Part shown: piece after piece, positions 7,562 through 15,033 of the stretch
Position numbering within the stretch: the first letter of the stretch is position 1
Layout: every line of letters begins with the position of its first letter
Source of the DNA: JAZOTK01 sp045534775
GTDB lineage: Bacteria > Bacillota > Clostridia > RUG12999
Reading direction: 5' to 3'
DNA length: 20,755 bases
Assembly: GCA_045534775.1 (NCBI GenBank)
Contig: JAZSKI010000034.1
Location: 1-20,755 of the forward strand
Made by a program: the position numbers and the translations under genes
The notes under the pieces: generated by a model
What the model saw: the letters and a program-made list of their open reading frames with translations, nothing else
Told to the model about the DNA's origin: nothing
Databases searched by the model: none

Positions 7562-7939
7562 GCGGCAAGTCATATAAAATATAAGTTCGAGTCTATTTGC
7601 TCTAATTACATATATGATGATTTCTATATTACCACCAGAACAGACTGGTGTATGGGAGCAGGTTATCCCTTTGCGAGAATTATGCTTGTAAACTTTGAAA
7701 AGGCAACCCTTGAAATGAACGCCGATGAGTCTATTACAATCTACGCCGAGGATGGTAAGGTAGAAATCCCCTGCCCCGCAGATAATGATATGTACACAGC
7801 GGAGGTTGTTGAATTTATCGATTGTATTGAAAATAACCGTGACAGCAAAATTATATCTCCCGAAAGTACAATGCTTTCAATAAAGCTTGCGAACATTGAA
7901 AAGGAATCGGCATTAAAAGGGGAAACAATTTATGTATAA
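7562..7939 (+). pseudogene. C-terminal fragment of a Gfo/Idh/MocA-family oxidoreductase
   Basis: About 125 residues up to TAA 7937-7939 look like the C-terminal substrate-binding domain of a Gfo/Idh/MocA sugar dehydrogenase. They include SNYIYDDFYITTRTDW, MGAGYPFARIMLVNFEKAT, a strand-rich section and a closing helix with EVVEFIDCIENNRDSKIISP, which resembles the family's end. The N-terminal Rossmann NAD-binding half (GxGxxG and the EKP motif, about 200 residues) is missing. The fragment is fused in frame to the preceding sensor, with the junction near 7556-7575, so about 1 kb or more appears to have been lost. The ATG at 7652 lies inside the domain and has no convincing ribosome binding site. 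The next gene starts within its last codons (ATG 7932). Confidence 0.7.
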
Positions 7940-8759
7940 TAACAGAACAGGCGTAATTTTTGATTTATCAAGACTTTTAAAGGAGGGTGCGGATATTCTT
8001 TTTGAGCCGGGAGTGGAGTGCATTCAGCTTTGTAGCTGGGACACAAGCCTTTCAACAAAAGAAAATGCCGCAAGGGTTAAAGAATTGCTACAGGATAAAA
8101 TTGCCGTATCCTCCATTTGGGGAGGCTGGAGCGGCGGCGGGACATGGGATTTTGTAGAAGGTCCCATTACCCTCGGAATAGTTCCCGAAGTCTTCCGTAT
8201 GCAAAGAATAGCCGACCTTAAGGCGCACGCAGACTTTGCGGCGGAGGTAGGCGCTCCTTATATGGCTACTCACATGGGATTTATGCCTGAATAGCCTTGC
8301 TACGAGGCTTATAAGGGTGTAGTGTTTACGGTACGTACCATTGCACAGTATTGTAAATCTAAGGGTATCGGTCTTAATTTTGAGACGGGTCAGGAAACTC
8401 CCGTAACCTTGATGCGAGTATTTCAGGATGCGGGCTGTGATAACCTCGGTATCAATCTCGACCCGGCAAACCTGATTATGTATGGCAGAGGAAATCCTGT
8501 AGATGCCATAGACATTTTTGGTGACAAAATCCGCGGCGTTCACGTAAAAGACGGCGACTATCCCAAAGATGATTTCTATAAGTTAGGTAACGAAAAAGTC
8601 GTAGGCGAGGGAAGTGTAAATTATCCCGTATTTCTGCTCAAGCTGCTAAAGCAGGGCTATAAGGGCGACCTTTATATAGAAAGGGAAATAGCGGGCGAAC
8701 AGCAGACGATAGACATAAAAAAGACTATAGATTATATAAAAGGACTTATGAAGGGTTAA
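7932..8759 (+). pseudogene. Sugar phosphate isomerase/epimerase-like TIM-barrel protein with an in-frame stop
   Basis: One frame of 276 codons from ATG 7932 (AAAAGGGG site) to TAA 8757-8759 is interrupted by a single TAG at 8292-8294. Both sides belong to the xylose-isomerase-like TIM-barrel family (COG1082). After the stop, the usual metal-ligand segments are present: NFETGQETP, INLDPANL, RGVHVKDGDYP and YIEREIAG. Before it, the active-site region has SIWGGWSGGGTWDF and YMATHMGFMPE. In relatives the position after GFMPE is followed by a short loop, so TAG replaces one loop residue and nothing else is lost. As written, the product would be a 120-residue N-terminal piece without the metal site. 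The enzyme would isomerise or epimerise a sugar, alongside the oxidoreductase. The substrate is unknown. Confidence 0.75.
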
Positions 8760-8772
8760 GGAGGACACAACT

Positions 8773-9566
8773 ATGGCTAAATTAAAAAGAAAAGACAGCT
8801 TCTTTGGATTGCATTTTGACTTCCATGCAGGGCCTGATTCAAAAGTAGGCGAGGAAATTACCCCCAAAATTTTTGAACGCTATATCACAGAGGTAAAGCC
8901 TGATTATATTCAGGTAGTCTCCAAGGGTCACGGAGGTACGGCAAGCTGATTATTGCAGGTGCCAAGGCATCTAAGCTTTTTGAAGAGCTGCTCCCCGTTG
9001 AGTTTGATACTTATCACGAAAATCAGAGAATGTATCTGATGCAGGACTGTATAATGAGTGGGTTTGAAACTGATTTTTATGAAGCCTACGGCGAGGGTAT
9101 CAAGTCCTACAGCTGGTTTGATGAAAGAAGCGAATACTGCACAGCCATTACGGAAACAAGCTATGGTAAGGGTAAAATCGTTGCAATGCTCTTTGATTAC
9201 GGCAAGGCTTATTCAAAAATCCGAAGCTCGGCTCTCAGAAATGCAATGGATGATATTCTTTGCTCCGTATACACACCGATGGTAAGACTTAATATGAAAA
9301 ACCTTGACGTAAGTATGCAGGAGGATGGCGATAAAAGAATAATAAACCTGGTTAACGTAGGCGGTGACCACGTAGGCGGATGTGCAAGCTATGATTTTGT
9401 TCAGCCCTTCTATAATGTGGAGCTGACCATAGATATGCAGGACAAATATACAAAAATCACAATGCCTCTCGTAAGTGATGCGCCTGCGGAATTTGTACGC
9501 GAAGGCAGATTTGCCAAGCTTAAAGTTGATGTTGATGATATTCATCAGATACTTATTTTAGAATAA
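8773..9566 (+). pseudogene. Putative glycoside hydrolase (GHL6/beta-galactosidase-trimerisation-like) with an internal deletion
   Basis: The start at ATG 8773 has AAGGAGGA. Residues 1-53 (KRKDSFFGLHFDFHAGP and KPDYIQVVSKGHGG) match the opening of a family of putative glycosidases with a TIM-barrel start. The frame ends at TGA 8947-8949 after 58 codons. From about 8936 another frame carries the C-terminal part to 9566: LIIAGAKASKLFEELLP, a trimerisation-like domain with GKGKIVAMLFDYGKAY, and a terminal beta-domain ending DIHQILILE. Members of this family I recall are about 600 residues or more, so some 350-400 residues of the catalytic core are missing at the joint near 8930-8940. The family name is tentative. 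Alpha-L-fucosidase is an annotation sometimes attached to relatives. Neither fragment could be active. Confidence 0.55.
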
Positions 9567-9739
9567 ATAAAAATTAAATAATCACCGTGGTTTCTGCACC
9601 TGAGTGACAAATAGTAAATATCAGTCTTAAAAGCCTTGCTGATGCCATATCCGCACTATTGGTAAAGCGAGGCACAGACGGATATTGCCACTCCTTTGCT
9701 CAGGTGTAGAAACCACGGTGATTATTTTTATTTAATTGT
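9565..9739. repeat. Palindromic structured element (MITE-like or large bidirectional terminator)
   Basis: The left arm 9577-9604 (starting AATAATCACCGTGGTTTC) and right arm 9699-9726 are reverse complements over 28 nt with one G·T wobble. A/T-rich AAATAAAAA extensions on both sides are offset by a 5-nt insert on the left. The 94-nt centre contains further complementary pairs: AATAGT (9610-9615) with ACTATT (9655-9660), GCCTTGCT (9633-9640) with AGCGAGGC (9666-9673, one wobble) and ATATCCG (9647-9653) with CGGATAT (9679-9685). The last two pairs interleave, so they form a pseudoknot or alternative folds. The element abuts the stop codons of two convergent genes and contains no reading frame of note. 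No clear target-site duplication is visible. Confidence 0.8.
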
Positions 9740-9740
9740 A

Positions 9741-10265
9741 TTATATAATTTCAATCTGACACATTTTCATAGTCGTCAGGGCGGCGCTATGGCTGTCCGG
9801 GGTTACGCCTGCGCAACAGCTTGAATCAACGGTTATGGGAATTTCTGGGAAATTGGCTTTCAGTAAAAGTGCGCTTGATACAACGCAAATATCGGTACAA
9901 AGACCGATAAGCTCAAGCTCGATTTCCGCTTCATCATAGGTCGCTCGTATATATTCGGGTAGTTCCACTGAACCAAAGGTGGGTTTTTCAATGGTTTTAT
10001 ATACTTTGCCTTCGAGCGCGGACTGCACCGCCGCATCAAGTCGCCAACCCTCGCTTTCTTTAATACAATGAGGTACGGGAAGGTGTTTTCCTTCCGAGGT
10101 TTCCATATAATTTTCAGAATGAGTGTCGTAGGTAACTATAATATCACCGCTGAAACTCTCAATTTTCCGCACCACATTACCGACAACGGCAACAGCTTCG
10201 GCGGTGCCTAAGGCTCCGTCTACGAAATCCTTTTGCATATCGACTACAATCAATATCTTTTTCAT
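9741..10265 (-). CDS. Isochorismatase-family cysteine hydrolase, probably nicotinamidase
   Basis: A 174-residue single-domain cytoplasmic hydrolase. The catalytic triad of the family is visible: Asp9 in LIVVDMQKDFVDG, Lys94 in TIEKPTFGS and Cys127 in LIGLCTDICVVSS. The metal-binding pattern of nicotinamidases is present as Asp47-x-His49 (VTYDTHSENY), with a further His66 in LPVPHC matching the PPHC segment of PncA. This favours nicotinamide to nicotinate conversion in NAD salvage over isochorismatase activity, but other amidases of the superfamily share much of this. The ATG at 10265 has AGGAGAGG. It starts 12 bp after the phosphopantetheinyl transferase stop, as the last gene of the minus-strand operon. 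Its stop lies next to the palindrome at 9565-9739. Confidence 0.8.
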   Translation of the reverse strand: MKKILIVVDMQKDFVDGALGTAEAVAVVGNVVRKIESFSGDIIVTYDTHSENYMETSEGKHLPVPHCIKESEGWRLDAAVQSALEGKVYKTIEKPTFGSVELPEYIRATYDEAEIELELIGLCTDICVVSSALLLKANFPEIPITVDSSCCAGVTPDSHSAALTTMKMCQIEII

Positions 10266-10277
10266 TTTCGCCTCTCC

Positions 10278-10781
10278 TTAATCTAATTCCGTAATTTTTA
10301 TCGCCAATGGGGCAGGGGATACGGATAATACCAGATTTTCATTTATCCGCGTAGTGTGAGAAAAGCCGTTGCAGGGAATATCCCTGAAGCTTTTTCGCAT
10401 ACCCTCTCCCGTGAATTTTACGTAGCTTTCACGCATTGCCCAGCAGGCATAGAGAAAATATGCCTTATCCTCGGCGGCGAAAAGCTCTTTTTTTTCGTGC
10501 TGAGTACAAATTCTATCCGCAAGTCTCGGATTATATTCATAAATCCATTGCAAATCCACGCCTACGGGCGAGTCGCTCAGGGCGACGGCGGCGGCGTTTT
10601 TCGTATGGCTTATGTTAAAACAGATGTCGCTGTTACGGAAAACGGGTTTACCGCCCGGCAGGACCGTAATTTCAAAATCCGAAAGGGGGCGGCCGTATTC
10701 CTCAAGCAGGGCTTTGTTCAGTAATTTCCTCGCAAAACGGCTTTCATCCTCGCCCTTTAAATTCATACTTAAATAAATCAT
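10278..10781 (-). CDS. Sfp-type 4'-phosphopantetheinyl transferase
   Basis: A 167-residue protein of the Sfp superfamily, which moves phosphopantetheine from CoA to a carrier-protein serine. Motifs in order: GGKPVF (43-48), the FNISHT strand with His59, GVDLQ (74-78) with the Mg-binding Asp76, and WAMRESYVKFTGEGM (114-128) with Glu118. The family usually has GIDIE or GVDVE in the third motif. Here Gln78 replaces the second acid, a substitution also tolerated in some family members. It is shorter than Sfp (about 224), mainly at the N-terminus. The start codon overlaps the stop of the upstream GH13 gene by 4 bp (ATGA), indicating translational coupling. No carrier protein or synthase is in the window, so the partner is unknown. 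Confidence 0.82.
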   Translation of the reverse strand: MIYLSMNLKGEDESRFARKLLNKALLEEYGRPLSDFEITVLPGGKPVFRNSDICFNISHTKNAAAVALSDSPVGVDLQWIYEYNPRLADRICTQHEKKELFAAEDKAYFLYACWAMRESYVKFTGEGMRKSFRDIPCNGFSHTTRINENLVLSVSPAPLAIKITELD

Positions 10782-12526
10782 TTTATCACCGCTGTATCAT
10801 AGATGATGCCTTCCAGGGGAAGAAGCTCGGTTTTGTATTCCCGTGAAATCAAATCAAAGACCTTGGGAAGGGTTATTGCCGTATCTGATGCGTTGACCGC
10901 AACGGCGGTATTTTTGCCGCGGCTGAAGGAAAAACAACCGTCCTCGGCATATATCAGATTAAATTCACCTGCGTTAAAATCCTCACGACTGCGGCGAATA
11001 GCGGTAATTTTCTTATACCAGCTCATAATGCGTTCATCCTCACGTCCCCAGGGATAATATCTTCTGTTAAAGGGGTCGCCACAGCCCTCACAGCCTGCCT
11101 CATCACCATAGTAGATACAGGGAATACCCGGCAGAGTCATTTGTAAAAGTGAAGCTATTTTAAGCCGCTGTGAAGCAAGTGCCCTTGCTTCAGAGGATAA
11201 GCTGTAATTTGCAGCGTGCGACTTATCTTCAGGAAGGGTATTGCCGCTTAAAACCGTTAAAATTCTCGGAGTATCGTGAGTGCCTAAAATATTCATAAGG
11301 TTGTGAAGCACCTGTGGAGGATAGTTTTCCACAAGTGTATTTACGGCATCCTTCAAAGCTTTTGAATTGCCGTTTATAACATAGTCGATTATAGCGTTTT
11401 TCCAGGGGTAGTTCATAACGCTGTCAAGCTGCCTGCCTAAAAGATAGCGGCGGCGTGCACCGTAGGAAATTTTGTTTGAAGCGTCCTCCCAGACCTCGCC
11501 TATAATAAGGCAGTCGGGGTTTTGTCTTTTAGCGGCGGTGCGTAGCTTGTTAAGAAAGCTGTCGGGAAGCTCGTCGGCAACGTCAAGTCGCCACGAGATA
11601 CCGAGACTTGTCCATCTTTCGATAATACCGTTTTTGCCCGTTATGTAATCGGCAAATCCACTTTTTTCTTTTTCCGTACAAGGCAGAATTTTAATTCCCC
11701 ACCAGCTTTCATAATCTGTTCGGTCGTGGTTGAATTTATACCAATCGGCATAGGGAGAATCGGGTGTAGAGTAAGCACCGGCAGAGGGATAGCGACCGTA
11801 TTTATTGAAATACAGGCTGTCATCACCTGTATGGTTGAAAACACCGTCACAGATAATATCCATACCATATTCTCTTGCTTGTGAAACTAACCTTTCGAAA
11901 TCCTCGGTTGTGCCGAACATTTCATCAATTTCCTCATAATTCCCCGTATCATATTTATGGTTTGAATTTGCTTTAAATATGGGGCTTAAATAAAGGATTG
12001 TAACACCTAAGTCGCGGAGGTAGGGGAGCTTATTTATTATGCCGTCAATATTACCGCCGTAGAAATCCGTATTTTCCACTATACCCAGGCTATTGGGAGC
12101 ATAGTGGGGGAGGTCATCTTTATTCTCGTGATAGAAAACATCATCGCGGATGGGAGTTTCTTTGCCACGGTTAAATCTGTCTACAAAAATATGATACATA
12201 ATACCGCCGCTAAATTTATCGGGAGTTTTAAAACCCTTTTCATAGACGGTAAGCTGCCAGAGTCTTTCCTTTAGTACGCCGTAATCCCATAAATCAAAGG
12301 TGTACCAATAAAGCCCCGAGGGGAGAGAAAGGGTGATTTCATATATATCGTAGGCTTTTTCGCGACCTATCCACGTCATTTCAAAAAATTCCCTGTCTTC
12401 GCCGTCACGAAACAAAGCAAGACGAACTAAGGCGCTATATCGCCGAAGCACGTGGGCAGTTATTGTAATTTTTGTATTTTCACACACGCCGCCTATTGGG
12501 GAGTGTGTGGCTTTTGCAATTTCCAT
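10778..12526 (-). CDS. GH13 alpha-amylase/neopullulanase-type glycoside hydrolase
   Basis: 582 residues, no signal peptide, so probably a cytoplasmic maltodextrin-degrading enzyme. Residues 1-100 form a beta-rich N-terminal domain. The (beta/alpha)8 barrel starts near 108 (GIMYHIFVDRFNRG). The conserved GH13 regions are present: DGVFNHTGDD (227-236), WRLDVADEL with nucleophile Asp315, IIGEVWED with acid/base Glu344, and LGTHDTPR with Asp418. FYGGNIDGIINKLPYL is typical of neopullulanase/cyclomaltodextrinase-like enzymes. A C-terminal beta domain covers about residues 515-582. Length matches the neopullulanase group (about 580). ATG 12526 follows AGGAG at 6-7 bp. It lies downstream of glgP across a strong hairpin and is coupled to the next gene by a 4-bp overlap. 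The role is presumably trimming limit dextrins or maltodextrins. Exact specificity cannot be read. Confidence 0.88.
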   Translation of the reverse strand: MEIAKATHSPIGGVCENTKITITAHVLRRYSALVRLALFRDGEDREFFEMTWIGREKAYDIYEITLSLPSGLYWYTFDLWDYGVLKERLWQLTVYEKGFKTPDKFSGGIMYHIFVDRFNRGKETPIRDDVFYHENKDDLPHYAPNSLGIVENTDFYGGNIDGIINKLPYLRDLGVTILYLSPIFKANSNHKYDTGNYEEIDEMFGTTEDFERLVSQAREYGMDIICDGVFNHTGDDSLYFNKYGRYPSAGAYSTPDSPYADWYKFNHDRTDYESWWGIKILPCTEKEKSGFADYITGKNGIIERWTSLGISWRLDVADELPDSFLNKLRTAAKRQNPDCLIIGEVWEDASNKISYGARRRYLLGRQLDSVMNYPWKNAIIDYVINGNSKALKDAVNTLVENYPPQVLHNLMNILGTHDTPRILTVLSGNTLPEDKSHAANYSLSSEARALASQRLKIASLLQMTLPGIPCIYYGDEAGCEGCGDPFNRRYYPWGREDERIMSWYKKITAIRRSREDFNAGEFNLIYAEDGCFSFSRGKNTAVAVNASDTAITLPKVFDLISREYKTELLPLEGIIYDTAVIK

Positions 12527-12543
12527 AGAAGTCTCCTAACTGT

Positions 12544-12584
12544 AAAATTCAGGAAGAAATTTGCTGTGCAAACTTCTTCCTGAA
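12544..12584 (-). terminator. Strong hairpin after glgP (terminator or attenuator)
   Basis: On the minus strand a 17-bp stem with one wobble (12568-12584 with 12548-12564) closes a 3-nt loop at 12565-12567. It starts two bases after the glgP stop and is followed by only four T residues and then ACAG. The short U-tract suggests partial termination, lowering expression of the three genes downstream, or protection of the glg mRNA 3' end. Confidence 0.65.
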
Positions 12585-12586
12585 TA

Positions 12587-15016
12587 TTATTTGAGAGTAA
12601 CAGGTTTTATATGCCAGATTTCATCTGCATAGTCCTTGATGCTTCTATCGGCGGCAAAAATACCTGCCGATGCAATATTTACAAGGGACATCTTATTCCA
12701 GTTCTTTTTATCGGCATAAGCCTTATCTGCCATGCTGTGAACACGGCAATAGTCGCCGAAATCAGCAAGACACATATAAGGATCCGCAATGGCGTGACCC
12801 GATAAGAGATAATCGTGAATATCCTTAAAGGAGTTGCCGTTAAAGCCTGCTACGAGACTGTCCACAATATCGCGGAGATAGTCATTTTCAAGGTAGTAGT
12901 TACGGGGAGTATAGCCCTGCTTCCAAAGCAAGTCAACCTCTTTGTCGCTCATACCGAAAATAAAGATATTGTCACTACCTACGGCATCGTGGATTTCAAC
13001 ATTTGCACCGTCCATAGTGCCTAAGGTGAGAGCACCGTTTATCATAAGCTTCATATTACCCGTACCGCTGGCTTCTTTGCCTGCGAGAGATATTTGTTGA
13101 CTGATTTCGCTGGCGGGCATGATACGTTCTGCCAGCGAAACAGAATAGTTTTCAACAAAGAATATCTTGATTTTTTGACTGATTACAGGATGCTTCTCAA
13201 TTTCGCGGCTCAAAGACCAGATAAGGTCAATAACACGTTTAGCCATATAATAACCGGGGGCAGCCTTTGCGGCAAATATAAAGGTCGTGGGCGTTACGTC
13301 CAGATTGGGATTTGCCAGAAGGCTACGGTAAAGACCTATAATACGAAGAGCGTTCAGAAGCTGACGTTTATATTCGTGAAGTCTTTTTGCCTGAGTATTA
13401 AAGATGGTACTCGGGTCAATTTTTGTATCAAGATTTTTTGCGGCGTAATCGGCAAAGCTACGTTTATTCTGAGTTTTAATAACATCAAGCTGTTTTAGCA
13501 CCGAGGCATCATCCTTGAATTTCATAAAATCGGCAAGGAGAGCAGGGTCGCTTATGAACTTATCGCCGATACAGTCGCAAATAAGCTTAGTTAAATGGGG
13601 GTTGGACTGACACAGCCAGCGGCGGTGTGCAATACCGTTGGTTACGTTGGTGAATTTTTCGGGTTGCATATTATAAAATTCTTTAAACACGCTGTCCTTC
13701 AGAATCTGAGAATGAATTTTAGCAACGCCGTTTATTTTATGACCGCCTACAATGGAAAGGTTAGCCATTCTGACGGTATGCTGAGAGATAATTGCCATTT
13801 TTTCTGACATATTCCAGTCGCCGGGATAGCGTTCCCATACCTGACGGCAAAAACGCTCGTTAATTTCTCTTATAATCTGATAAACACGGGGCAAACGGCG
13901 TTGGAGCAAATCCTCCGACCAGGTTTCAAGTGCTTCCGCCATTACCGTATGATTTGTATATGCAATAGTGTTTGTTACTACATGCCACGCTTTATCCCAA
14001 TCAAAATGATGTACGTCTATTAAAAGTCGCATAAGCTCAGGGATTGCAAGAGATGGGTGGGTATCGTTGATATGGATAGCTACCTTTTCGTGGAGATTAT
14101 CCAAAGTGTTATAAACGCGGAGATGGCGTTTGATAATATCCTGCAGGCCGGCACTTACCATAAAATACTGCTGACGCAGACGGAGAGATTTTCCTTCATG
14201 GTTGTCATCGGCAGGGTAAAGCACCTTTGAAATAGCTTCAATATTTGCCGTAGCTTCCATAGCACGGGCATATTCGCCCTGTGAAAAGAGCTTCATATCC
14301 ACGTTGATGGGGTTTACCGCACGCCAGAGACGAAGTACACTTACAGCATCGCTACCGTGACCGGAAATCATCATATCATAGGGAACGGCTTTAACGCAAA
14401 CTGTGTTATAGTGGTTGATTTTAAGATTGCCGTTTTCCCAGCTTTCTTCTACCTGACCGTCGAAATGCACCTCCACAGAATCATCGGAACGGGGTACAAG
14501 CCAAACATCACCGTTGGGAAGCCACACATCAGGCAGTTCAGTCTGCCAGCCATCTACAATTTTTTGTTTGAAGAGTCCGTATTCATATCTGATGGAATAA
14601 CCCATTGCAGGGTAGTTCATTGTTGCAAGAGAATCCATAAAGCAGGAGGCAAGTCTGCCGAGACCGCCGTTACCCAAACCGGGGTCAGGGTCAAGCTCAT
14701 AGAGGTCACCGAGTTCAAAACCGTATTCGGCGACAGCGGCTGACATTACAGCCTCCATATCTAAATTATAAAGGTTGTTTCTAAGGGATGTTCCAACTAA
14801 AAATTCCATACAGAGATAATATATCCTCTTGGCGTTTTCCCTTGAAACCTGATTGGAAAAAGCTGTCCTTTTTTCTCGGAGTAAGTCTCTTACGGTAGTT
14901 GCTACTGCTTTAAAAATGTGTTCTTTAGTTGCTTCTTGGGGGGAAAGACCGTAGTATCTGGAAAGCTTTCCTTCAATGAGCTCCATAAGTTTTTGTTTGG
15001 TATACTTCTCTGTCAT
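12587..15016 (-). CDS. glgP: Glycogen/maltodextrin phosphorylase
   Basis: 809 residues, the normal length of bacterial GT35 phosphorylases. It releases glucose-1-phosphate from glycogen ends using pyridoxal phosphate. The PLP-binding motif EASGTGNMKLMINGALTLGT is intact, with the Schiff-base lysine at about 656. Other family signatures are YYLCMEFLVG (67-76), DPGLGNGGLGRLASCFMDSL (111-130), KVAIHINDTHP (311-321), NVTNGIAHRRWL (457-468) and QAKRLHEYKRQ (542-552). The N-terminal phosphorylation and AMP-site features of animal enzymes are absent, as is usual in bacteria. ATG 15016 has AAAGGA further upstream than usual, so translation may depend partly on coupling from glgA, whose stop lies 17 bp upstream. 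It is the fifth gene of glgBCDAP and is followed directly by a strong hairpin. Confidence 0.96.
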   Translation of the reverse strand: MTEKYTKQKLMELIEGKLSRYYGLSPQEATKEHIFKAVATTVRDLLREKRTAFSNQVSRENAKRIYYLCMEFLVGTSLRNNLYNLDMEAVMSAAVAEYGFELGDLYELDPDPGLGNGGLGRLASCFMDSLATMNYPAMGYSIRYEYGLFKQKIVDGWQTELPDVWLPNGDVWLVPRSDDSVEVHFDGQVEESWENGNLKINHYNTVCVKAVPYDMMISGHGSDAVSVLRLWRAVNPINVDMKLFSQGEYARAMEATANIEAISKVLYPADDNHEGKSLRLRQQYFMVSAGLQDIIKRHLRVYNTLDNLHEKVAIHINDTHPSLAIPELMRLLIDVHHFDWDKAWHVVTNTIAYTNHTVMAEALETWSEDLLQRRLPRVYQIIREINERFCRQVWERYPGDWNMSEKMAIISQHTVRMANLSIVGGHKINGVAKIHSQILKDSVFKEFYNMQPEKFTNVTNGIAHRRWLCQSNPHLTKLICDCIGDKFISDPALLADFMKFKDDASVLKQLDVIKTQNKRSFADYAAKNLDTKIDPSTIFNTQAKRLHEYKRQLLNALRIIGLYRSLLANPNLDVTPTTFIFAAKAAPGYYMAKRVIDLIWSLSREIEKHPVISQKIKIFFVENYSVSLAERIMPASEISQQISLAGKEASGTGNMKLMINGALTLGTMDGANVEIHDAVGSDNIFIFGMSDKEVDLLWKQGYTPRNYYLENDYLRDIVDSLVAGFNGNSFKDIHDYLLSGHAIADPYMCLADFGDYCRVHSMADKAYADKKNWNKMSLVNIASAGIFAADRSIKDYADEIWHIKPVTLK

Positions 15017-15033
15017 CTAAAATTTCAATCCTT

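Noticed and set aside
13094..13498. Long plus-strand reading frames inside glgP and other glg genes
   Set aside because: They are complementary-strand shadows of strongly conserved genes, with no ribosome binding sites.
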